From positions 620,001 to 684,000 of the forward strand of contig JBAOKB010000170.1 in NCBI GenBank assembly GCA_037044905.1: 64,000 nucleotides of DNA. The letters run 5' to 3'. The position numbers were made by a program, and so were the translations under genes. This document shows positions 57,342 through 64,000 of the stretch, piece by piece. The notes below the pieces were generated by a model. That model was not told the origin of the DNA and did no database searches. It saw only the letters and a program-made list of their open reading frames with translations. Numbering within the stretch: position 1 is the stretch's first letter; each line of letters begins with the position of its first letter. This DNA comes from Hortaea werneckii. Its lineage: Eukaryota > Ascomycota > Dothideomycetes > Mycosphaerellales > Teratosphaeriaceae.

Positions 57342-58014
57342 TAACGGCATAACTGAGTATGCGGTTTCTGTAAAAGTATAGTAATTTGGCGTAATGGCGC
57401 TGTGCAAGGAGTTTGCCAAGATACCAATGGACTGTGTGATCAGATCTGTCTTGTAGAGGGCCTTTTCCGCTTTTTCAATTGCTTCTCTGATGCAGAATTA
57501 CAGCGTTCTCTACACTACACACTAAACAAATACCAGCAAAAGGGCTTGTGAACTCGGCAACAGGCCTTTTTGCGCTCCTTGGCCATTTCAGAAGATAGTG
57601 AGCATCCAGAGTCTTCTGGGAGACATACTGCATGGACTATGGATTACAAGGATGGTATGTCCACGTGAGTCCTTGATGAGATCGAATAGTTGATCACGCT
57701 ATACAGTGAGGACTGCAAGCTGCGGCCTTCCTTATGGGCGAAGGAAACTGTGATGAACGAGCACACGTGAATGGAAGACGGCCACTTCAGTTCAATTATC
57801 GAGCCCAAGCTTTGCTGCTTTCACATGAAAACGAGCCCACACGACGTTGCAAACAATGGCACATGCCGTCATTGCGTGAAGGGTTCAAAAGCTCCTTCCA
57901 ATTTCGTTTTAATTCTTTTCGAGTACTTGCTTGAATATACAACTGCTGTACCTCATTTGATACGCAGCCAACCAATTCCCCCAACAGCCACCAAGGAACA
58001 TCACGTTGATAGCA
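57342..58014. other. Intergenic, 673 bp
   Basis: This is 3' flank of MGM1 and 5' flank of the BTB gene, on the same strand. Only short frames are present. Confidence 0.55.
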
Positions 58015-58727
58015 ATGAGCTTGCCATCTAACCCTTCACCACGGCCACTTGTTCCAGTAGCATTCTCTGACCTCATGGAGTGAGTACTCGACTGATCGGC
58101 GTCACCAGGTGAATGGCAAGTGCTGACCATGATATTAGATCGCTCGCTGGCGACGAAATGGTCAGCATACTGCTTAACGACGCGGGTACTGTGCTGAAGA
58201 TCCAGCGCACCCTGCTCTTGAATCTATCTCCTTGGTTCAACAAAGCGCTCACAAGCGGCTTCATCGAGGGTCAGTCGCTCACACTCCGTTTCCCGGGGGT
58301 CCCTTCCAATGTCGTCCAGACGTTCGTGTACTGGATATTTCACGGTAGAATACCCGAGAATGAAGACGATCCCGAAGGCGAAAAGTTAGAGGGCCATCAA
58401 GAGCTACAGGCCTTGCTAGCAAGACTTTGGATGTTTTGTGAGGAGCATCTACTTCCAGAGCTGCAGCATGCGGCAATGCGTGCGCTGTCTGAACAGCTGT
58501 CAAAGGCTTACCCAGCCGTTGAACTCTTGTTGGAGGTCTATGAGGGTACAGCACCGGAATCGCCTCTGAGAAAGGTAATGGCAGCCGAGGCTGCTTCAGG
58601 CTGGCGGTATAGAAGACTCCTCGGGAACACCCTTGGTTACAGTCGCGAGGATCTTGACCGATTGGGAGCGATTGCCGGCTTCACAGCGGATTTCGCCACA
58701 GCTCTCGAGATCGAGGTAGCGGAATAG
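58015..58727 (+). CDS. BTB/POZ-like protein, two exons
   Basis: The exons are 58015-58079 and 58139-58727, giving 217 residues. The intron starts GTGAGT, contains GCTGACC and ends TAG. Splicing joins VAFSDLME to SLAGDEMVSILLNDAG. The domain reads VSILLNDAGTVLKIQRTLLL, then SPWFNKALTSGFIEGQSLTL and a VVQTFVYWIFHGRI strand, the pattern of the short fungal BTB/POZ proteins. The remainder is helical. BTB domains dimerise or dock to cullin-3, but many fungal copies lack known partners. An unspliced alternative would start at the ATG 58113 within the intron (205 residues). I prefer the spliced form because the junction bases are canonical. Confidence 0.75.
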
Positions 58728-59249
58728 CCCCGTTTCGAAGACAGCCGAGACACGATTATACGTCAACGAAGCACGCAGGATCCCTCTAGCGCTGGAAAAG
58801 AGATATGACCGGGGACCCAAGCAAAAGACTCAGCCTGTCAGCCGTGGCGACCTTTGCGGCAATAGCAAGCTCGCAGGCGCTCGAGGACCGTTATGACCGG
58901 AGACAAGATCGTTGAGTCCGGGGCTATCCTTAGCTGAGCCCAATGTACGTGTCGTCTTTACTGCAAATCCCAGCTCTTCAAGCAAACGCTTTCTTACTGC
59001 AAATTTGTTCCATCAGAACGACAGCTCCTCCGTAGCGCTAGAGCCGAATGCAAAGGCAGGGTCGTAATCGCAGAATGGACCGTTCTGCATATACCTTTGC
59101 AGAGATAAGTAGAATGTGGACACGCTGAAACATTAAACCATTGGCCACTTTTGGTCAAGATGGCATTTCGTAAATCCGGTGCAGCCGTCACTGTAATAAC
59201 CACAGGGTGTATCCATCCCGCGCCAGAACTCCAAGCCTTAGAAACTCGC
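58728..59249. other. Convergent intergenic, 522 bp
   Basis: This lies between the 3' ends of the BTB gene and the centrin-like gene. No gene is seen. Confidence 0.55.
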
Positions 59250-59862
59250 TCAATTGAAGACGCCTGCCCTTCTCATGACACTTTCAAAGTCCCCAGTGCC
59301 TATGGCTCCCAGCCCACCACCAGTAGCCTCACGCACCATATCCTTCAGCACGTTATCCGGCACATCTTCTCTTAATTCTTTAACAATTCTTCTCAGATCG
59401 TGAAGTGTTATATCCCTCTCCTCGCCCTTAGTGAATAACGAATAAGCTTTCATCACCTCCTCATCCTGCGCACCAGGATCCTCATGTCTGGAATGAAGTT
59501 TCAATGCCGCGACCGCGACGAAGTGTTCGTAGTCCACGTAACCTGCATCATCAGGATCGATCGTGTCTAATGTCACTTTCATTTCCGCCTGGTCGGTTGG
59601 CGGCGCATTCAAGGCGATGAGGCAGCGGCGGACGTCCGCGTGGTCTAGGATGAGGCCTTCATCGCTCTCGTGCGCGAAGAGGTTGTATGCTTCTTGGATT
59701 TCTGCTTCCTCTTCGGCGGTAAGATCGTTCTCCTTCGCGAGCTTGGAGCGGCGCTTTGGTGCTGCTTTGGGCGCTGGCGGCGCCGCGGGCTGTTTGCGTT
59801 TCGGCGCCTATCGTGCGGGTCAGACGGAAGCAATTGCATGGATTGGCGCGGGTACATACCAT
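59250..59862 (-). CDS. Centrin-like EF-hand protein with ATG-only first exon
   Basis: Exon 1 is 59862-59860, just the start codon; exon 2 is 59807-59250; the protein has 186 residues. The 52-nt intron begins GTATGT, has a CTGAC branch site and ends TAG. Splicing gives MAPKRKQPAAPPAPKAAPKR, whereas the frame just upstream of exon 2 is closed by the TAG of the acceptor. The body reads LTAEEEAEIQEAYNLFAHES, then ALNAPPTDQAEMKVTLDTID and MKAYSLFTKGEERDITLHDL, a centrin/Cdc31-type layout of paired helix-loop-helix units. Several Ca2+ loops are degenerate: only DPDDAGYVDYEHF looks near-complete, so calcium binding may be weak. Members act at spindle pole bodies or in nuclear complexes; the exact role here is unproven. 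Confidence 0.8.
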
Positions 59863-60274
59863 AGGAAAGTGTAAAAGAAGGATGCTTAGTTTTGCTCTGG
59901 ATCGAGGAAGCTTGAAGTTCACGATGACGTTTGTAGAAGCGACTGTGAAGTGAATGGAGTCGAGCAATGCCAAGCTTGGCACGTGACATCACCTTGTCTG
60001 TCGCCCCGAAGTGTAGATCATCATCTTCCTGCCAGACAGAGTATTGCTTGGGGGATATTAGAATATTCTGGAGATACGGAAACGCTCTCAAAAATGGTGA
60101 CAAAAGCTTGCTTTCATTGTTTAATATTTGCAACATGTCTAAAGGACTAAACAAAAGGTCATCGCTCCCGCTCAACATTCAAACAGATCCGTTCCTGTCT
60201 ACCAACACCACTCGTTCCCGTATGTACAACAACAAAATTCATCTATACAACCCTCGACGAGCTCTTTCTTACAA
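59863..60274. other. Intergenic, 412 bp
   Basis: This lies between two minus-strand genes (centrin-like and secreted NTF2-like). It contains the centrin-like promoter and the other gene's 3' end. Confidence 0.55.
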
Positions 60275-60964
60275 TTAGGCGTAAGAAGGCATAGCGGAAA
60301 CAGTTGGGGTCATCGTAGACGCAATCGGGACGGTGTGGCTCGATATCGTCGAGGTTGAAGCACTCGGGTCAGGCACAGGCTCAGCGGTACTACCAGAGCA
60401 GATGCCAGCCTCTTGCAGGTTCTGCAGCCATGCACCAGCGTCGAATTCCGAGTAGACTGTGTCAATCCAGTACTCGTACTCATTGCTCTCGGGCGCTTTG
60501 ACGGTCTCCATTGAGATTAGACCGACAACGGGCTTTACGTCGGTGATGTTGGCAGTGTTAGTCGTTTGCCAACGGATGATGACGGTATCGCAGGAGTGCC
60601 AGATGTTGAGCTGGTTAAAGTTGATCAAGGGTTGCTGCCCTTGGCCGATCTCAAACTGGGTCCTGTTGCTGAAAGTTGGGGCTAGGAGAGGCAGGGAAAC
60701 GGCGGCAGAGCCCTGAGGGCAGGAGTTGATTAAAGTATTGACCGACTCAGAGTAGTCGGTGAAATCAGGAGAAAGAACGGCGTTCGCGAGCTCATCGCTG
60801 TAGTTGGAGATGAGGAGGCCATAGTTGGTGGCAACCTGCTGAGCTTCCCTGTTGCTGAGACAGTATCCGTTGTCGCGGTGACGCTTCTCCAGCTCTGCTG
60901 CAGGCCGAGCAAGGGCACCGACAGCCAGGAGGGAGGCGGTCAGGAAGCTTGTGAAAGAAAGCAT
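60275..60964 (-). CDS. Secreted NTF2-like domain protein
   Basis: One exon, 229 residues. Residues 1-19 (MLSFTSFLTASLLAVGALA) form a clear signal peptide. A Kex2-type Lys-Arg at 27-28 (LEKR) probably ends a propeptide. The domain runs from DNGYCLSNREAQQVATNYGL to about residue 195. Its layout (helical start, DFTDYSESVNTLI, LNIWHSCDTVIIRWQTTNTA) is that of the fungal secreted NTF2/SnoaL-like family. NYS, NRT and NIT are N-glycosylation sites. The last 35 residues are Ser/Thr/Pro-rich, suited to O-glycosylation. No catalytic activity is known for the family. It could be a cell-surface or effector-like protein, but nothing in the context shows this. Confidence 0.82.
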   Translation of the reverse strand: MLSFTSFLTASLLAVGALARPAAELEKRHRDNGYCLSNREAQQVATNYGLLISNYSDELANAVLSPDFTDYSESVNTLINSCPQGSAAVSLPLLAPTFSNRTQFEIGQGQQPLINFNQLNIWHSCDTVIIRWQTTNTANITDVKPVVGLISMETVKAPESNEYEYWIDTVYSEFDAGAWLQNLQEAGICSGSTAEPVPDPSASTSTISSHTVPIASTMTPTVSAMPSYA

Positions 60965-63143
60965 TGTTTTCGGCGAGATATAGGAGGAGAAAGTAGCTTT
61001 TTGTTTCTTTAGCGAATGTATTTGAGCGGAACGAGTGTATGGAAGACAAGAGAGGTGCTTTAAAGCTGCTTTTGTAGTTTGGTCTGCGGTATTGGATGAT
61101 CGATGAGGCCATGAGATGAGTTGGTTTCCTCTGATACTTCTCTCAGCGTTGAATAGGCTAATTCAGAAGTGCTTATTCAAGTGGGCTCTATTCCAGTACG
61201 CATGAAGGCTAGTATTGGTGACATGCCAGCAATAGCCACTGTCAACCAAGCCACTCAAGCACTGAGAATACCGCCTTAGTGTTGGAATTAGGATCGTGGC
61301 TTGCTGAGCTAAAGCCTTTCATGGTGAGACTGACACGGAGACAGCGATCGATAGGGCCCGTAAGCACAGTAAGGCTGAGCAACGCACGCCGGCCATCCGG
61401 TTCGAGATCATGGTAGATCAGCACTCTTTTATAATATTCAGCACCTTGATTGGATCCGACGGAGCATTGGAGTAAAACAAGAATAAGCAAGGATGAGTTG
61501 GGCTGAACACAAGATCGTCGCTGACACGCAGGATGGAATTCTGACAGTTCAGCAGTCCAACCATTCCATGATCCAGTCGGAGATACTGGAGTGGCACATC
61601 TTTCATGCACCTGTCATGCGTGATCGCGAGATGAACGACTCGCTTAAGTCGTCGTTTGCAGTAGCCTAAAATCATGGCTGTGCCACTTCCTGGTAATGTC
61701 AATGTACGATGTAAGACCGCAAGAATAGCTCGGCTGAGATGATTGGACGATTGCGGTGATTGAACACCCTGCCCTTTGTTCGGTGCCGATCCAATGTCGG
61801 GGCCGACGAGAAAAGCTTCTTCAGCTCGTCGCGCCCATCCACTTCACTTCTTCTGTCCATCAAACCGTCAGCTGTGCTATAGACTACTGCTCAATGCCCA
61901 GGTGGTCAAACCTCATCTGTTTGGGCTTTCTAGGGCTTCATCTCACTTTGGGCCTCTACAGGAGACGGCTCGGGAAATATTCACGATAAGACCTCCCGAG
62001 ACTGCGTCTGTCCGTCATGTGTCTTGGTAAAACCCAACGAAAAAGCTAGAGCCCTTCATCTTCATGTTCCAGGATGTCTTAGGGTGTGGACAGAGTTGGA
62101 AAAGTAAAACTCCAGGACCATCTAAAAGATGAGCCCTGGTCTTCGCCGCTTGTCCGCTTCGGCTTCCCGTGCTGAGGATGGACTTGATGCGAAGAGAACA
62201 TCAACTTCACCAAACATGAGATGACGTAAAAATACTATGGCTTTCCTGTTCATATGGCAGCTTTTTGGTGAATACTAGAGGTACCTGTAAGTCTTAGGGA
62301 GCAGGTGTCACTGAGGTCGGGTAGGCACATGTAAGGTAGGCAGGAGGAGGCGAACTGCTGGCAATAGCTAGCCGAAACATTTAGAGACAGGGGCACGTTG
62401 CCAATCGATACATGAGAAAGTGCACCCATCTCGATATTTGTTGGTTTTTCTTGCTATCTGGTCTTCCAAACAGTTGTATTCGAGCCTCCTCGCCCTTGAC
62501 GGCACTGGCATCTGCCAACGTCAAGCAAGTACGAACCATGGAAAGTCAACCCGCTTCCAGCCCTGTGGCATTGCATTTTGTCAAATGCATCCTCAATCGA
62601 TGGCCACAGGCAATAGACTACGGAGCCACATTCACCGCCCAGGACACTCGACGATGGATGCAGGACTTAGGTTGCAGTCTCAGCCGAAAACATAGTTCGT
62701 ACTCGCACTTCTTCATTGGCTTTGTTTGGGATTGATTCAGGACTTTGTCAGAAGAACTCGAAGATAGCAGGATCCGAGAGCCTATGCAATTTAGTGAATT
62801 GCATCTTCGGAGAGTGAATAGGAGAGCCTCTGGAACCACGAGACACCACTGGCGCGATGCCCGAGATTTAAGAATCGACGTGAACTTATACAACTTTCTT
62901 CCACCGAACTCATACAACTTTCTCCCGCCGAGACGCATCAAAGTTACTGCCGCTTTTGGCCGGATTATTGACCAGGTAGCCGCTTCTTGCCGATCATTCA
63001 CGTTTGCAGACACATCAGGCTTCCACTATTTAAGATAGATCTTTGGATCGTATCGCCGAGCTTACAACTGTAGATCAGCTCAAAACAGGCAAAGGGAGGC
63101 CGCACAGCCCGCAACAATCTCACAAAGACCATTCTCCCTCAAC
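60965..63143. other. Gene-free stretch, 2.2 kb
   Basis: This lies between the secreted protein (minus) and the C2H2 gene (plus), which are divergent. Only short frames without domains are present. A small direct repeat, ACAACTTTCTTCCACCG / ACAACTTTCTCCCGCCG, lies near 62890-62933. Confidence 0.5.
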
Positions 63144-64000
63144 ATGTCGACACTACACCTCGACCGCTACCCATGCACGAAATGCGAACAACACTTTGCC
63201 ACGCGGGCCCCGCAAGTTGAACACCTGCTGCGCGTGCATGACGTCCAGAACCCATACCTTTGCTTCCGCTGCCCTGACATATTCATGACCAGCGTAGCTT
63301 TGCAGGAGCACATTCGAGCCACGCACAAAGGTACAGGCTTTTGCACCTGCTCCAAGTGCGGTGTAGAACTCAATGCGGAAGACGTGCTCAAGCGACACCG
63401 TGCGGTTGATCATGCCACGGACGAAGGCTGCGTCGCCGGCCATTGTTCACTTTGCAGCTTCACAAACGATAGCTGCTTGGGCGTGTCATTACACACCCTC
63501 CACGAGCACGCGGTGAGGTGCAGTGTCTGTGGCAAAGGCTTTGAGAGATTGTTTGAGCTGAATTTGCATTGGGAGGATAAAGCTGGTGGTCGCTCGTGTG
63601 CCTGGAAGGCGCGCCAGAAAGTCTCCGAGCCCAGCTCATCGCTGAACCAAAGTGGCGCCCTCGAACTTCAATCCAACAATACAGTCCAACTCGCCGCTAC
63701 TGCGGCGAAGACAGAGTTGCAGGAGGCTAGAATGCCGTCGAAAGATTCTGCAATGGAGCTTTTCGATGGAGCGCCGAAGCCGACAACTCAGGCTCACAGT
63801 CTTTCCACTGGAAGCTCGCAGGCGCAACCATCGGAGCCACAGAGTCAAGACTCGCTGTTTCTGCCTGAAGATGACTATCATCATCCGACCACGCCCTTAC
63901 AACGCATCGATACACGAGACCGCTTCCACCAGAACTATATGTCTGATGCCAGCGATAGCGGCAGCTCAAGAACCCTTTCCCAAGCAACCAGCCCGAAGAC
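63144..64000 (+). CDS. C2H2 zinc-finger protein (partial, runs off right edge)
   Basis: An ATG at 63144 opens a frame that stays open to the window end, 285 codons, with no intron needed. It starts MSTLHLDRYPCTKCEQHF. C2H2-type units are seen at Cys11/Cys14/His27/His32, Cys40/Cys43/His56/His61, Cys69/Cys72/His85/His90, an irregular one around Cys101/Cys104, and Cys126/Cys129 with His142. Beyond residue 160 the protein is Ser/Gln/Pro-rich and disordered. Fungal proteins with this layout are generally nuclear, but DNA binding is not demonstrated for such irregular fingers. The C-terminus is missing. Confidence 0.82.
   Translation, partial: MSTLHLDRYPCTKCEQHFATRAPQVEHLLRVHDVQNPYLCFRCPDIFMTSVALQEHIRATHKGTGFCTCSKCGVELNAEDVLKRHRAVDHATDEGCVAGHCSLCSFTNDSCLGVSLHTLHEHAVRCSVCGKGFERLFELNLHWEDKAGGRSCAWKARQKVSEPSSSLNQSGALELQSNNTVQLAATAAKTELQEARMPSKDSAMELFDGAPKPTTQAHSLSTGSSQAQPSEPQSQDSLFLPEDDYHHPTTPLQRIDTRDRFHQNYMSDASDSGSSRTLSQATSPK

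Overview
The window is nuclear DNA of a filamentous ascomycete (Pezizomycotina; a dothideomycete is my best guess, not proven). Genes are on both strands and most carry short introns of about 50-130 nt, with GTRNGT-type donors, CTRAY-type branch sites and YAG acceptors. Families typical of these fungi are present: Zn2Cys6 regulators, DUF1770, a DAL5-type transporter and a calcineurin B nearly identical to the known fungal pattern. I support 24 protein genes, two of them cut by the window edges. I see no rRNA, no convincing tRNA, no transposon ORF and no CRISPR array. No secondary-metabolite or defence cluster stands out; this is mostly core-gene territory separated by long gene-free stretches.

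Layout. At 0-10 kb: the 5' end of an unknown gene, an NAD(P)-binding protein, a four-exon sulfotransferase-like P-loop protein, a DUF1770 gene divergent from calcineurin B (CNB1), a DEDDh exonuclease and an SRA-YDG domain protein. At 10-23 kb: an MFS anion transporter converging on a Zn2Cys6 factor, adenine deaminase (AAH1) and a second Zn2Cys6 factor. At 22.6-29.6 kb there is 7 kb with no intact gene. At 29.6-41 kb: a large CSC1/OSCA-type channel, adenosine kinase (ADO1) and a Gln-rich fungal protein. At 41-50 kb: a small polyQ protein and a large Ser-rich protein with a Bni4/Afr1-like C-terminus, in repeat-rich surroundings. At 50-64 kb: a tiny HSBP1-like gene divergent from EBP2, a MYND protein, mitochondrial dynamin MGM1, a BTB protein, a centrin-like EF-hand protein, a secreted NTF2-like protein and the start of a C2H2 zinc-finger gene.

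The genes are mostly independent housekeeping functions: purine salvage (AAH1, ADO1), calcium signalling (CNB1, the channel, the EF-hand protein), mitochondrial fusion (MGM1) and ribosome biogenesis (EBP2). The most striking observations are four. (1) Five to six places where a conserved protein changes reading frame by exactly one missing base in or next to a homopolymer: three in the channel gene, one each in AAH1 and the Gln-rich gene, and a probable one in the exonuclease. This points to systematic consensus deletions more than to biology. (2) A 94-residue HSBP1-like gene assembled from three small exons, with a 29-nt G tract and a 22-nt T tract inside its introns. (3) A centrin-like gene whose first coding exon is only the ATG. 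(4) A 10-bp palindrome, TACCTAGGTA, found four times and only between genes.
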